From Streptococcus sp. 121 (GTDB lineage: Bacteria; Bacillota; Bacilli; Lactobacillales; Streptococcaceae), in assembly GCF_016458205.1 (NCBI RefSeq), contig NZ_JAEMED010000008.1, positions 1-59,644 of the forward strand: a DNA stretch of 59,644 bases. Direction: 5' to 3'. The notes beneath the pieces were generated by a model. That model was not told the origin of the DNA. It made no database searches and was given only the letters and a program-made list of their open reading frames with translations. Shown here piece after piece: positions 49,113-59,607 of the stretch (position 1 is its first letter; every line of letters starts with the position of its first letter). The translations under genes were made by a program, and so were the position numbers.

Positions 49113-51731
49113 TTATAGATGATCTGAAACAGCCTCTAAGAGCTTGTGAATAGCTGCTTGATCACTACCTCCAGCCATGGCCATATCTGGTTTACCACCA
49201 CCACGACCAGCTACGATTGGAGCTAGTTCTTTGATCAAGTTACCTGCATGAACATCTTTTGAACGGCTAGCAACCAAGACATTAACCTTGTCTCCAATTG
49301 CAGCAGTTAGAACAAGGACATCAGAGTAGTCTCCTTGTTTCCAAGTATCGGCGAAGGTGCGAAGAGCTCCTGCATCATCAACTTCAACTTGCTTGGCAAT
49401 ATAACGAAGACCATGAGCTTCTGCCACATCTTGGAAAATTTGGCCAGATGCTGCTGCAGCAGCTTTTTCTTTCAATTCCCGATTTTCTTTTTGCAATTGA
49501 CGGGCTTGTTCTTGAAGGGCCTCAACTTTAGCTGGAACATCACCAACTTGTGGCGCTTTCACTTGACGAGCCAATGCTTGCAGTAATTTCGCCTCTTCAC
49601 GATAAGAGTTATAGGCCTCGCGACCTGTTACAGCTACAATACGACGAGTTCCTGAACCAATCCCTTCTTCTTTTAGAATTCGGAAAAGACCAATTTCGGA
49701 GGTATTGCCAACATGAGTACCTCCACAAAGCTCAACTGAGTAATCACCGATAGAAACCACGCGCACATCTTTGCCATATTTTTCACCAAAGAGGGCCATA
49801 GCTCCCATCTCTTTAGCGGTGTCAATATCTGTCTCAACCGTTTCAACTGCCAAGGCCTCATTAATTTTAATATTGACATCTGCTTCGATTTGCGCCAATT
49901 CCTCTGGCTTCACTGCTTCAAAATGAGTAAAGTCAAAGCGGAGGAAATCTTTTTCATTTAAGGAACCAGCTTGGGTCGCGTGTTTACCTAGGACATCATG
50001 AAGAGCTGCATGAAGCAGGTGGGTTGCCGTATGGTTTTGCATCACACGACGGCGACGATCTTTATCCAGAACCAAATGATAGGTGACCTCCTTGCTCAAC
50101 GGTGCCAGAACTTCAACCTTATGAAGCGGTTGACCATTCGGAGCCTTCTGCACATCCACAACTTGAGCAAGAACTTGTCCATTCTCATCTAAAATCTGAC
50201 CATGGTCTGCAACCTGACCACCCATCTCAGCATAGAAGGGGGTCTGCTCAAAAATCAGATAGGCTTCACCTGATGCAACACTGTCCACTTCAGCATCTTC
50301 TTGTACCAAGGCTACCAAGCGAGCATCCGCTTCTTGAGCATCGTATAAGAATTTACTCGGAACTGTTAGGGCCTGCAACGTCTCATTTTGACTTCCCATT
50401 GAAGTGCCTTTCACCACAGAGGCCCGTGCCCGTTCTTGTTGAGCCTTCATCTCCTGATCAAAGCCTTCTTTATCAACGGTCCAACCACGTTCCTCTGCGA
50501 TTTCTTCGGTTAATTCGACTGGGAAACCATAAGTGTCGTAGAGTTTAAAGGCAGCTTGTCCAGAAATAACGGTCTCCCCTGCTTTTTCCATCTCAGCGAC
50601 AATCTCATCCGCATAGGCTTGACCCGCTGTCAACGTACGAGCAAAGGATTCCTCTTCATTTTTAACAATCTTCTGGATAAAATCTTGTTTTTCAAGCACT
50701 TCAGGGTAATAGGATTCCATGATTTGACCAACCGTTGGCACCAAGCGGTACATAAATGGTTCATGGATTCCAAGTTTTTGTCCATGACGAGCAGCTCGAC
50801 GAAGTAAGCGACGGAGGACATATCCACGCCCTTCATTTCCAGGCAAGGCTCCATCTCCAATCGCAAAGGCTAGAGAACGGATATGGTCTGCAATCACCTT
50901 GAAACTCATGTTATCGCCATCTGGATCATACGTCTTACCGGACAAAGCTTCAACTTCATTGATGATTGGCATAAACAAATCTGTCTCAAAGTTGGTTTTA
51001 GCTCCTTGCATCACAGCAACCAAGCGTTCAAGACCAGCTCCCGTATCAATGTTCTTGTGAGGCAATTCCTTGTACTCACTCCGTGGGACACTTGGATCTG
51101 CATTAAATTGGGATAGAACAATATTCCAAATTTCAATATAACGGTCGTTTTCAATATCTTCCGCCAAAAGACGAAGCCCAACCTTATCCGGATCAAAACC
51201 TTCTCCTCGGTCGAAGAAAATCTCTGTATCCGGACCAGAAGGCCCTGCACCAATTTCCCAGAAATTATCCTCAATTGGGACCAAATGATCTGGCTCAACC
51301 CCTACTTCAATCCACCGGTTGTAGGAATCTTTGTCGTCTGGATAATAAGTCATATAAAGTTTGTCTTTAGGAAAGGCAAACCATTCTGGACTGGTCAAGA
51401 GTTCCCAAGCCCATGTAATGGCTTCATCACGGAAATAGTCTCCAATGGAGAAATTTCCTAACATTTCAAACATGGTGTGGTGACGAGCCGTTTTCCCTAC
51501 ATTTTCAATATCATTGGTCCGAATCGATTTTTGAGCATTGGTGATCCGTGGATTATCAGGAATCACAGATCCATCAAAATATTTTTTCAAGGTTGCAACA
51601 CCTGAGTTAATCCATAAAAGTGTTGGGTCATTTACCGGAACCAGATTCGCTGATGGCTCGATAGCGTGACCTTTTGAAGCCCAAAAATCCAACCACATCT
51701 TGCGAATTTCAGCACTGGTCATATATCTCAT
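49113..51731 (-). CDS. alaS: Alanine-tRNA ligase
   Basis: 872 residues. Class II catalytic core ([29 protein letters not shown]), editing domain with the zinc/hydrolytic motif [11 protein letters not shown] and CGGTHV, and the C-terminal Gly-rich C-Ala domain ([17 protein letters not shown]). Start ATG 51731 with GGAG upstream; the frame is open through the T-box leader but that part is not translated. Confidence 0.97.
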   Translation of the reverse strand: MRYMTSAEIRKMWLDFWASKGHAIEPSANLVPVNDPTLLWINSGVATLKKYFDGSVIPDNPRITNAQKSIRTNDIENVGKTARHHTMFEMLGNFSIGDYFRDEAITWAWELLTSPEWFAFPKDKLYMTYYPDDKDSYNRWIEVGVEPDHLVPIEDNFWEIGAGPSGPDTEIFFDRGEGFDPDKVGLRLLAEDIENDRYIEIWNIVLSQFNADPSVPRSEYKELPHKNIDTGAGLERLVAVMQGAKTNFETDLFMPIINEVEALSGKTYDPDGDNMSFKVIADHIRSLAFAIGDGALPGNEGRGYVLRRLLRRAARHGQKLGIHEPFMYRLVPTVGQIMESYYPEVLEKQDFIQKIVKNEEESFARTLTAGQAYADEIVAEMEKAGETVISGQAAFKLYDTYGFPVELTEEIAEERGWTVDKEGFDQEMKAQQERARASVVKGTSMGSQNETLQALTVPSKFLYDAQEADARLVALVQEDAEVDSVASGEAYLIFEQTPFYAEMGGQVADHGQILDENGQVLAQVVDVQKAPNGQPLHKVEVLAPLSKEVTYHLVLDKDRRRRVMQNHTATHLLHAALHDVLGKHATQAGSLNEKDFLRFDFTHFEAVKPEELAQIEADVNIKINEALAVETVETDIDTAKEMGAMALFGEKYGKDVRVVSIGDYSVELCGGTHVGNTSEIGLFRILKEEGIGSGTRRIVAVTGREAYNSYREEAKLLQALARQVKAPQVGDVPAKVEALQEQARQLQKENRELKEKAAAAASGQIFQDVAEAHGLRYIAKQVEVDDAGALRTFADTWKQGDYSDVLVLTAAIGDKVNVLVASRSKDVHAGNLIKELAPIVAGRGGGKPDMAMAGGSDQAAIHKLLEAVSDHL

Positions 51732-51935
51732 TAATATTCTCCTTCTATTTTCAATAAAAAAGACAAGCTCAATCGACGAAGGGCGTCTCAACGCGGTACC
51801 ACCTTCCTTCGATGAACTTGTCATCCTCATTGCTTTATTCCAAAAATCTCTCAAGTAGCAAGATAAAACCCACCTAGTAGCTTACACCAACCGCTACTTC
51901 TCTGCAAAGTTGCCTGTTTTATCTATTCTTGATAC
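51732..51935 (-). promoter_or_regulatory. T-box leader upstream of alaS
   Basis: Minus strand core AAGGTGGTACCGCG (51805-51792), an exact T-box, within an antiterminator overlapping a long terminator stem (GACAAGTTCATCGA pairing with TCGATTGAGCTTGTC) followed by T6. A GCT in GTAAGCTACT may be the Ala specifier. Confidence 0.92.
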
Positions 51936-51939
51936 ATTC

Positions 51940-51967
51940 ATTATACTCCAAGTAGCCTGTTTGTCAA
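51940..51967 (-). promoter_or_regulatory. Promoter of alaS
   Basis: Minus strand perfect TTGACA (51967-51962), 16 bases, perfect TATAAT (51945-51940). The -35 begins one base after the prsA stop codon. Confidence 0.88.
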
Positions 51968-52909
51968 CTACTTATCTTCAGACCTGGAACTTGCAGCTGC
52001 CTCACCAGTCGCATTCATGTATTGAGAGAAGGCATTTTGGAAGGCTGGGTCTTTAACCTTGATATTGGCTTCTTCCATCTCCTTACCAACTACACTTTGG
52101 ATAAAGGCACGATCCGAACGTTTTTCAGCTAAGATGATGCTCTCCAATTGTTTTTGGTAATCTTTCCAATTGTCCTTCTTCTGGGTCTTGTTGGTAACTT
52201 TGATGACGTAGTAGCTTGTCGTTAAAGTGCTATTGTTTGTCACCTTAATCACATCTGAAACCCCATTGTTATCCAAGGCAAAGGCAGCCGTTTTGACTTC
52301 ATTCGGTAGGGCAGTAGAGGCTGAATCAAATTTCATCTCGCCTCCTTTGTCCTTGGTTTCCTCGTCATTGGAATTATCTTTAGCCAACTGGGCAAAGTCA
52401 TCCCCATTTTTAGCCTTTTCTGCAACTTCTTTGGCTTTGTTTTCATCCGTCATACGAATCACTTGGGCCGTTACCTCAGGGGTGTATTTTTCGTAAGCAG
52501 CCTGATAGTTTTCGTCAATTAGCTCACTTTTTGCCGCTTCATTAACCGCGTACTCTACCAATTTATTGGTTCGAATCTGCTCACGGTAGGTATCAGGCGT
52601 CATCCCTTCCTGAGCCAAGACTTGTTGAAAACGGTCACCATAGGCTTGAAGACTCTTATTATACTCTTCTGTCACCTCTTCGTCTGTCACCTTATCCCCA
52701 TATTTTTCTTCAAGGATCTCATTGATAGTCATGGTCAAGAGGACTTGTTGAGCTTGGGTGTCATTCTTCACCTTATCATAATATTCAGCAACCGTAATGG
52801 TATTGCCTCTCATGGTAATGACATCTGTGTTGTTATCGGTCTCACGCGCACAGGCAGCTAGAGCCAATACAGATAGAAGCGTCACTGCTCCAATCTTGAT
52901 TTTTTTCAT
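51968..52909 (-). CDS. prsA: PrsA-type foldase lipoprotein (PpmA-like)
   Basis: 313 residues. Lipobox LAAC (Cys20). N- and C-terminal chaperone segments flank a parvulin-fold domain (about 145-240). The parvulin strand usually containing a catalytic His (…HIL) reads VTAQVIRM, so peptidyl-prolyl isomerase activity is doubtful, as in the pneumococcal PpmA homologue. Ser/acidic C-terminal tail. Assists folding of secreted proteins outside the membrane. Followed directly by the alaS promoter. Confidence 0.93.
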   Translation of the reverse strand: MKKIKIGAVTLLSVLALAACARETDNNTDVITMRGNTITVAEYYDKVKNDTQAQQVLLTMTINEILEEKYGDKVTDEEVTEEYNKSLQAYGDRFQQVLAQEGMTPDTYREQIRTNKLVEYAVNEAAKSELIDENYQAAYEKYTPEVTAQVIRMTDENKAKEVAEKAKNGDDFAQLAKDNSNDEETKDKGGEMKFDSASTALPNEVKTAAFALDNNGVSDVIKVTNNSTLTTSYYVIKVTNKTQKKDNWKDYQKQLESIILAEKRSDRAFIQSVVGKEMEEANIKVKDPAFQNAFSQYMNATGEAAASSRSEDK

Positions 52910-52975
52910 GCTTGAATCACTCCTTTATACAATAACTTTCTTAGTATATCATAACTCGGCTTAAAAACAGCTAAA

Positions 52976-53695
52976 TTAGGTGGATTCTTGTGGAAAAATC
53001 ACCTGTGCTGCTTCTTTTTTTACTAGAAGTAGACCGTCCCCAAGAGGCAAATAGGAAACCATCAAATCAGGATGGCTGTCTACTGCATCAAATAGTTTGT
53101 GGAGACCTCGATAAATCGCCCGTTGGCCACGTCGAATATCTGCTAAATCCTTGGTGATATCGCCCCCTTGGAAAATATCATCAAAGATTAAGATACCGCC
53201 TTTGGGTAGCAAATTGAGTAGATCAGGTAGAAAGACAACGTATTTGGACTTAGCAGAATCGACGAAAATCAAATCAAACTGCTCACCATTCAAGTTTTGT
53301 AGCCACTCCTGAGCTTCTCCTTCTAGGAGGCGAATACGCTTCCCTTCCTCATAGCGTGCAAAATTTTCTTTTGCAAGGCCAATCATCTCAGGGTTGCGGT
53401 CAATGGTGGTAATTTGACTTTTCGGCAGAGTCTCAGCCATCATGAGAGCAGAAAAACCAATAGCTGTCCCAACCTCTAGAATGGAACGAGGAGCGATACT
53501 CTGTAAAAATAGTCGGAAAAAGGCGACAGTTTCCTTGGGAATAATAGGAATATTCTCGCGTTCAGCAAAATCCTGTAATTCCCGAAGGAAATCCGGTAAG
53601 CCTTGATTCTGACTCCGCATGAAGTCCACGATTCCCTCTTGAACCACTGGGCGGCGCATATTGGGATTGGAATGTTTGGAATAGGTCTCAACCAT
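52976..53695 (-). CDS. O-methyltransferase (family 3, YrrM/TrmR-like)
   Basis: 239 residues. SAM-binding ILEVGTAIGFSALMMA (about 76-91), TTIDRNPEMIGLAKEN, and the metal-site Asp in FDLIFVDSAKSKY and ILIFDDIFQGG. Related proteins methylate tRNA wobble uridine derivatives (TrmR) or small phenols; which applies here is not decidable. One-base overlap with pepF. Confidence 0.88.
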   Translation of the reverse strand: MVETYSKHSNPNMRRPVVQEGIVDFMRSQNQGLPDFLRELQDFAERENIPIIPKETVAFFRLFLQSIAPRSILEVGTAIGFSALMMAETLPKSQITTIDRNPEMIGLAKENFARYEEGKRIRLLEGEAQEWLQNLNGEQFDLIFVDSAKSKYVVFLPDLLNLLPKGGILIFDDIFQGGDITKDLADIRRGQRAIYRGLHKLFDAVDSHPDLMVSYLPLGDGLLLVKKEAAQVIFPQEST

Positions 53696-55497
53696 TACAG
53701 CATCCCCAATTCTTTGGCCAAGCTTTCCAACTCATCCAAGCGACGTTCAAAGACCGCAAAAGCGTCATTGAGGTAATCTTCCGCTTCCATATCCACACCT
53801 GCTTTCGCGATAACAGCCAAAGGATAGTCCGAATTGCCGGCCTTCAAGTAATGAATGTAAGCTTCCCGGTCCAAATCGGTGCCATGTACAATCTTATCCG
53901 CCAATGCAGACGCCGCCGCAAAACCAGTTGCATATTGGAAGACATAATAGTTGTAGTAAAAATGTGGAATCCGTCCCCACTCATATTGAATCTGTGGATT
54001 TTCTTCAGCAGCGAGACCATAATACTTGGCATTCAATTCCGCATACAAATTATTAAGGAAGTCGCTAGTTAGAACCTGCCCTTCTTGATCTGCTTGGTGG
54101 ATTTTTTGTTCAAACTCCGCAAACTGCGTTTGACGGAAGACCGTACCACGGAAGCCATCCAAGTAATGATTCAGAATGGCAAAACGACTTTGCTTGTCCT
54201 CCACGGAAGCCAGTAATTTCTCAGTCAAGATATTCTCATTGGTGGTGGAGGCAATCTCTGCCAAGAAAATTGAATAATCCCCATAAACATAAGGTTGACT
54301 TTCGCGACTGTAACTAGAATGCATGGAATGTCCAGTCTCGTGTACCAAAGTAAAGAGATTATCCAGATTATCTTGCCAGTTCAAAAGCATATAAGCTTTG
54401 GTATCATAGGATCCACCAGAATAGGCTCCAGACCGTTTCCCCTTATTTTCGTAGACATCAATCCAACGATCGGAAAAGGCTGCTTCTACTTTAGCCAGAT
54501 AGTCGTCACCGAGCACTGCTAATACCTCTTTCGATTTTTCCAAAGCTTCTTCATAAGTGAAAGTCAAGGTGTTGCGGCTCAGCGGGGTATACAGATCATA
54601 CATCTTTAGATCTTGAATGCCGAGAATGCGCGCTTTCAAATCTACATAGCGGTGAAGCAATGGTAGATGGCGATTCACGGCCGCAAGTAGGGTATCATAA
54701 ACCGATTCTGGAATAAAGTTTGCGGCCAAGGCAGCTTGACGCGCAGAATCAAATTTCCGAACTTGTGCCTGGTAATTATGAACCTTGACAGTGGTTTGTA
54801 AGGTTTTAGCATAGGTGTGTTGGAACTGCTCGTAGACGGCGTACATCGCCTCATAGGCATCTTTTCGTACGCGTCTATTATCAGATTCCATAAAATGAAT
54901 AAAGTTACCGTGGGTTAACTGCACCGCTTCCCCATTTTCATCTTCAATAAACGGCAGTTCTAAGTCCGCATTGTCCAAGATAGAGAAGGTTTCGCTCGCA
55001 GCCCCAAAGATTTCAGAAGCCCCAGCCAAAAGCGCTTCTTCCTTAGGGCTAAGAACATGCTCCTTTTGAACCAATAAGCGCTCAAAATAATGACGATACA
55101 GTTCGAGCCCCAGCTCTTCTTTCATAAAATGTTCGAATTGCTCCTCAGTAATAACCAAAAATTCAGGCTCATAAAAGGCGAAGGTCTGACCATACCGTGC
55201 ATAGAGGCCATTAATTTGAGAGTAGAACTCCTGATAGGCTGCTTGGCGGGTATCCTCATCCTGCTTCATGGATGCATACACATAAAGTTTTTCCAAGCGA
55301 CGCATCAGTCCCAACTGTACCTCTGTAATCTCCAATAAGCTCTGCGCAGAGTCTAAGAGGTGACCTTCATAATTGGCTGCAGCCGAAATATCCGCATCCA
55401 AGGCAGCAAACTCTTCCCGCCAAGCCATATCATCTGCAAAAACGCTGGTCAAATCCCAGGTGTATTTTTCATTTATATCTTTCCGTTCGTTACTCAT
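53695..55497 (-). CDS. pepF: Oligoendopeptidase F
   Basis: Cytoplasmic M3B zinc peptidase that cleaves 7-17-residue peptides. 600 residues. HETGH at 386-390 provides the zinc ligands and catalytic Glu. Between coiA and the methyltransferase, as in pneumococcus, where coiA-pepF are induced with competence. Overlaps coiA by 4 bases. Confidence 0.96.
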   Translation of the reverse strand: MSNERKDINEKYTWDLTSVFADDMAWREEFAALDADISAAANYEGHLLDSAQSLLEITEVQLGLMRRLEKLYVYASMKQDEDTRQAAYQEFYSQINGLYARYGQTFAFYEPEFLVITEEQFEHFMKEELGLELYRHYFERLLVQKEHVLSPKEEALLAGASEIFGAASETFSILDNADLELPFIEDENGEAVQLTHGNFIHFMESDNRRVRKDAYEAMYAVYEQFQHTYAKTLQTTVKVHNYQAQVRKFDSARQAALAANFIPESVYDTLLAAVNRHLPLLHRYVDLKARILGIQDLKMYDLYTPLSRNTLTFTYEEALEKSKEVLAVLGDDYLAKVEAAFSDRWIDVYENKGKRSGAYSGGSYDTKAYMLLNWQDNLDNLFTLVHETGHSMHSSYSRESQPYVYGDYSIFLAEIASTTNENILTEKLLASVEDKQSRFAILNHYLDGFRGTVFRQTQFAEFEQKIHQADQEGQVLTSDFLNNLYAELNAKYYGLAAEENPQIQYEWGRIPHFYYNYYVFQYATGFAAASALADKIVHGTDLDREAYIHYLKAGNSDYPLAVIAKAGVDMEAEDYLNDAFAVFERRLDELESLAKELGML

Positions 55498-56468
55498 ATA
55501 AAATCCTCCAACGTCCCTATTTTATCACAATCTTGCCGGTAATAAAAAGGAGAATAGACAACTTGCTTCTGCCTTTGCTGACACTGATCATAAAAAGCTG
55601 CAAACAAATCCCCATAGGACCTCTCCAATTCTGTTATCCCTGGCAATTCCCAGCCCCTTTTTACCGGAATCACTTGTGGATACCAAGCTTCTACAGGAAG
55701 AGTAAGCAGATTCTGTCCTACTTGATAGGCCTCCACTTGCTTCTTCATCCAAAAAGGATTGCGGTAACGTAATTGCTTGGCCAAATAGCTAGGGAAGGAC
55801 ATGTCTAGACGCCCCTTAAAAGAGAACAGACAGCGTTGCTGATAGGGCCAACGCAGCACCTCTCGTAAACTTCCCTGAAAAAATGGAAAAACCCTCACCA
55901 ATCCCTGACAGCTCCCATGCAAATCCTGGTGGAGCAAGTAATGCAGGACCAACTCTCGCTTCTCCTTGTCCACATTCCAGAAAAAATAGCCACAAGCGGG
56001 ACTAAACTGCAGACAATCTGCTTGGAGACCTGTCAATCGCCCCCTTATAAAATGTCGCGACCCTAAAAGCCAGACCAAAGCCATCCCCTGCTTTCGATAG
56101 GTCAACGTCCGACGAATACACTCTTCCTGACTCAGTGGGCTACACTGAATTTCCAAGCCTAGATTCCCTGACAAAAGCAGGTCAGTCACTATTCCTGCTT
56201 GTGGATGCCCTACTTCTACTTGAACGGACTCCGTCTTCTGAGCCCATTCAAATAAAAGGGCCTTGAGCTCGAGGTGCTCAGCCCCCTCGTTCAATCCTTG
56301 GTAAAAACAGGATTGGCCAGCAGGGTGGGCAAAATGCCGCCGCAGGCGCCCGCCACCCTTTAAGACCAATTTTTGCTGGCATTCAGGACAAAAAAATTCC
56401 TCTCCATTGGGGAGAGGATTAATCAGTAAATGATGGAAGTTTCCCTTGCTATCTATGGCTTGAAACAT
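55494..56468 (-). CDS. coiA: Competence protein CoiA
   Basis: Required for recombination of incoming DNA during transformation. 324 residues. N-terminal zinc-ribbon-like part ([16 protein letters not shown]…RRHFAHP), then a restriction-endonuclease-like core (E…[16 protein letters not shown], about 85-112). A ComX-type box is just upstream. Downstream pepF and the methyltransferase are probably co-transcribed. Confidence 0.93.
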   Translation of the reverse strand: MFQAIDSKGNFHHLLINPLPNGEEFFCPECQQKLVLKGGGRLRRHFAHPAGQSCFYQGLNEGAEHLELKALLFEWAQKTESVQVEVGHPQAGIVTDLLLSGNLGLEIQCSPLSQEECIRRTLTYRKQGMALVWLLGSRHFIRGRLTGLQADCLQFSPACGYFFWNVDKEKRELVLHYLLHQDLHGSCQGLVRVFPFFQGSLREVLRWPYQQRCLFSFKGRLDMSFPSYLAKQLRYRNPFWMKKQVEAYQVGQNLLTLPVEAWYPQVIPVKRGWELPGITELERSYGDLFAAFYDQCQQRQKQVVYSPFYYRQDCDKIGTLEDFI

Positions 56469-56489
56469 GCTCTTTCCTCCTTACATTCT

Positions 56490-56497
56490 TATTCGAA
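56490..56497 (-). promoter_or_regulatory. Com-box (ComX/SigX promoter) for coiA
   Basis: Minus strand TTCGAATA, one mismatch to the TACGAATA consensus, 21 bases before the coiA ATG. It implies late-competence expression. Confidence 0.65.
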
Positions 56498-56498
56498 A

Positions 56499-57659
56499 TT
56501 AGGAGAATAAATGTTCACTTTTAGATTCATCCACATGAAGAAAGGGAACCATGAGCAAGACGATCAGTAGGAGGCCAACCATGATCCAGGACATGCTTTC
56601 ATAACCAGAGGTATCAATCAACCAACCGGCCCAGGTCTGAACCAAAATCGAGAGCAAGCTTTTGGCGGTTTGTATCAAGGCCATTCCTGTCATTACGAAC
56701 CGTGAGCCAACCAGATTGTTGACCAATTTTAGAGTCAGCATAATCAAGGTCATATTGGCCGCATGTTTAGCTAGCAGTGTTCCAAAGATTTTGAGAGGGA
56801 TTGGAGCAGCGAGCCCAAAGAAAACAAATTGCAAGGTCATGAAAAAAATGGGAAATAGAATCAAAATCTTGCTAGGATAGCGATCCATGAAAAGATAAGA
56901 ATAAAAAATAAGGGGGGCTTCGCAGATTACCGCTAGTGACACCACTGTTGAAGCTTGACTGACACTAAGTCCACTCGCTTCTAACATGGCGGGAATGTAG
57001 GTGTGTCCGACATTGGCCACTCCTGAAAAAAGAGCAATGATCATCAAGGCAAGAAGATAGGGGCGATTTTTAAGGATATCGTTCATAAAAGATTCTTCTT
57101 GCTTTTCCTTAACAGGGGCTGTTTCCTCACTAAAGGGCAGACCCAAAACTCCAATAATGGACAAGACTAAGGTTCCTAGAAAAGTCACATAGATGGCCTG
57201 GGGATGAATCATTTGGTAGAGAATCCCCGCCATCTGAGTACCTGTCGCATAGCCAATGGTTCCCCAGACGCGAATAGATCCATACTTATAAGGTGAACGG
57301 GCAGCTAGGAGATCCATTACCGGATTAATTCCATTAATCATCATTATAGCCAGACTATACCCTAAAACCAATCCCCAAAGATGCTTAGATAGGAGAAAAA
57401 TAATACCACCGGCTAAAGCCAATCCTAAACCAGCTAGCGTCACAGGTTTGATTCCCAGACGGTCATTGAGATACCCCAGGACAGGTTGAGAAAGGACCGA
57501 TGTCAGGAAGGATACCGAAACGACCAAAGAAACCTGACTAGCCGAATAGCCTAAGTCCAACATGTAGATCGATAAGATAGCTGAAAAAAGAGCCCATGAC
57601 AGGTAAAAAAAAGTGTACATCAAAAAATAACGAAAATATAAAGAGGCAGAACGTTCCAC
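56499..57659 (-). CDS. MFS transporter (NHS/LacY-like, MFS_1_like)
   Basis: 386 residues and 12 hydrophobic segments starting at YFLMYTFFYLSWALFSAIL. Loop 2-3 contains the MFS motif GYLNDRLGIK, and the mid region SIRVWGTIGYATG resembles the nucleoside/sugar-proton symporter branch. Substrate unknown. GTG 57659 is preferred because AAAGGAG lies 6 bases upstream; a TTG two codons earlier is adjacent to that site. Confidence 0.85.
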   Translation of the reverse strand: MERSASLYFRYFLMYTFFYLSWALFSAILSIYMLDLGYSASQVSLVVSVSFLTSVLSQPVLGYLNDRLGIKPVTLAGLGLALAGGIIFLLSKHLWGLVLGYSLAIMMINGINPVMDLLAARSPYKYGSIRVWGTIGYATGTQMAGILYQMIHPQAIYVTFLGTLVLSIIGVLGLPFSEETAPVKEKQEESFMNDILKNRPYLLALMIIALFSGVANVGHTYIPAMLEASGLSVSQASTVVSLAVICEAPLIFYSYLFMDRYPSKILILFPIFFMTLQFVFFGLAAPIPLKIFGTLLAKHAANMTLIMLTLKLVNNLVGSRFVMTGMALIQTAKSLLSILVQTWAGWLIDTSGYESMSWIMVGLLLIVLLMVPFLHVDESKSEHLFS

Positions 57660-58026
57660 CAGCAACTCCTTTCAATCACACAAAAGTCGAGGAAGCGATT
57701 ACTCCCCCTTTGTTTCCTATACCAATTGGATTTCAAATTCTGCATAGTCATACAATCCAAAGCCTGAATCGAAGGGTTTAAACTATCTGCAAATTTTGAA
57801 TGGTACAGTAAATAAGTCAACTCCAAAACCTAGGGACTAGGCAAGAGGATACACTCAACGAAAGAAAGAGGTCAGGTATCTGGGACCCGCCTCTTTGTTC
57901 CTGCAACCATTTGGTATAGTCTTTTAGTTTATCTTTTATTACTGTGTTAGCTCGTCTTGCCGTACTTCAGTACTGTCTACGACTCGTTGCCTTGTACTAA
58001 AAGTAAACTAAAAGACTATAAAATAC
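57660..58026. other. Intergenic region between dacA and the MFS gene
   Basis: No gene. It contains a hairpin (AAAGAGG at 57866-57872 pairing with CCTCTTT near 57890) and a type A repeat (57915-58020). A weak promoter-like TTGACT with a poor -10 lies near 57810 on the minus strand. Confidence 0.5.
57915..58020 (+). repeat. Type A small repeat, copy 3 (106 bp, perfect ends)
   Basis: TATAGTCTTTTAGTTTA at the left and its exact reverse complement TAAACTAAAAGACTATA at the right, a perfect 17-bp terminal inverted repeat starting and ending with TA. Interior matches copy 1. It ends 6 bases from the dacA stop. Confidence 0.88.
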
Positions 58027-59391
58027 CTATTTGATTGTTGTTTTATCTCTTTTCTTGGATTTTTTCTTTTCCTTTGTACCCGTATTGGTGAAGAAGAGAC
58101 GAATCAAGAGTAGAATCAATGCCAAGAGCAAGAAGATCGGAATCAGAAGTAACCATTGATAGTTGTCTAGAAGTGATACAAGCAAACTATTCTCCCGATT
58201 GCTTTTAGTTTGGCCGTCGGCCTTTTGAGCTGAGGCAAAGAAGGAATTATCTTTTGTTACCTTATAGGTCACATCTAATTGTTCATTGATAGGGCTTAAA
58301 CCATTTTCTACTGTCAAGACATCATTCTTGACTTGAACACTTGGAGTTGAACCCTTCTTAACCGTCGCATATACGTCCTGGTCAACCTTGTATTTCTGGC
58401 CATCTACTTCAACCAAGCCCTTATCGAAAATTTTCTTATATTCGTAATCAGCGAAGGCTTTTTCTAAGAGTGCATTCCCAAATGGGTGTCGATAATATTC
58501 TCCGTCTTGATCTGCCCAGTCCCCAACTCCCATAATCAATTCAACAAAGCGCTCTCCTTTACGCTCACCAGTCGCAATATAGTTAAAGGCCCCTTTAGGA
58601 CTAGAACCTGTCTTCAACCCGTCAACACCTTCCATCCCATAAAGGGCCCCTTCAACTGAATAGTTGTAAGTTTCGAAGGTTTCTTCATAAGGCGTCCCTT
58701 CTTTAACAGTAACCACTGGAGCTTTGGTATAGTTTAAGATATCTGGGTACTTGTTCACAAAATTGACACCAAGAATAGCCATATCCCGTGCGGTGGTCTG
58801 ATTGGCCTGCGTGTTATCATACTTTTGCGGAGTATAATAGCCACTAAAGCTGACTGCCGCTGCTCCACTGGCATTGTACCATCGGGTATTGCTCATGCCC
58901 AGTTTTTGTGAGGTTTCATTCATTTTATCCAGGAAAACATCTGGATCGCCATTCGAGAGAAGGTCTGCCAACATAACGGTTGTTACGTTGGAGGAAGGGA
59001 TGGCGGTCATGGTAATCAGCTCATCGACGGTATAGTCTACTCCGGCAACAATCTTATTATTGGAGATCGCATAGAGACCGGCTATCGCTTGTTCCCGTGG
59101 GGTTGCGGTCACCACATCCTCTTTGGAAATTTCTCCTTTGTCCAGGGCTTCGAAAACCAGGTATAGAGTCATCAGTTTACTCATACTAGCTGGATCTCGA
59201 ACCAGGTCAGCATTATCTTCCCATACCACATCCCCAGTTTTTGCATCCACAATGATGGACGATTTTGGACGATGAATATCCAGAACTTCCGGATACATTT
59301 CGCGCGTGATGTCCATAAGCTCGTCAGCGGAGGCTGCAAGTGGCGTTGTAGCCAATAAGGCTGCCATTAAGAGGACTCCAAGTTTTTTCAT
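58027..59391 (-). CDS. dacA: D-alanyl-D-alanine carboxypeptidase (PBP3)
   Basis: Trims the fifth D-Ala from peptidoglycan stems. 454 residues. Signal peptide cleaved after ASA (about residue 22). Active-site SMSK (Ser69, Lys72), SSN (133-135) and KTG (260-262). The C-terminal domain ends in a membrane helix (LLLIPIFLLLALILLLIRLFF, about 414-434) and a Lys-rich tail, where many homologues have only an amphipathic anchor. An extended -10 (TGATAGAAT, -10 at 59426-59421) precedes it. Confidence 0.95.
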   Translation of the reverse strand: MKKLGVLLMAALLATTPLAASADELMDITREMYPEVLDIHRPKSSIIVDAKTGDVVWEDNADLVRDPASMSKLMTLYLVFEALDKGEISKEDVVTATPREQAIAGLYAISNNKIVAGVDYTVDELITMTAIPSSNVTTVMLADLLSNGDPDVFLDKMNETSQKLGMSNTRWYNASGAAAVSFSGYYTPQKYDNTQANQTTARDMAILGVNFVNKYPDILNYTKAPVVTVKEGTPYEETFETYNYSVEGALYGMEGVDGLKTGSSPKGAFNYIATGERKGERFVELIMGVGDWADQDGEYYRHPFGNALLEKAFADYEYKKIFDKGLVEVDGQKYKVDQDVYATVKKGSTPSVQVKNDVLTVENGLSPINEQLDVTYKVTKDNSFFASAQKADGQTKSNRENSLLVSLLDNYQWLLLIPIFLLLALILLLIRLFFTNTGTKEKKKSKKRDKTTIK

Positions 59392-59557
59392 CTGTCATCT
59401 CCTTTGTTTCAATCTCTTTTATTCTATCATACTTTTGAGTCGCTTCCTAGGAAGTCATTTTATGAAAACGTCTAACAAGTTGATTTTTAGGCATTTCCTA
59501 TTTTTTCCCGAGTTTATCCCGAATTATTCATACCCTGAATATCTTTGCGTAACTATC

Positions 59558-59607
59558 AAAAAAATCATCAGAAACAAGCAATAAATAATTGCAATTCTGA
59601 TGATTTT
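59558..59607 (-). terminator. Terminator of the gene entering from the right edge
   Basis: 13-bp stem AAAATCATCAGAA / TTCTGATGATTTT with a longer, partly paired loop and T7 on the minus strand (also T5 on the plus strand). Confidence 0.75.

Noticed and set aside
49298..50548. Several plus-strand open frames opposite alaS
   Set aside because: Shadow frames with low-complexity products, no ribosome sites and a well-supported gene on the other strand.
51732..51854. N-terminal extension of alaS
   Set aside because: Lies within the T-box leader; GGAG and the conserved start are at 51731.
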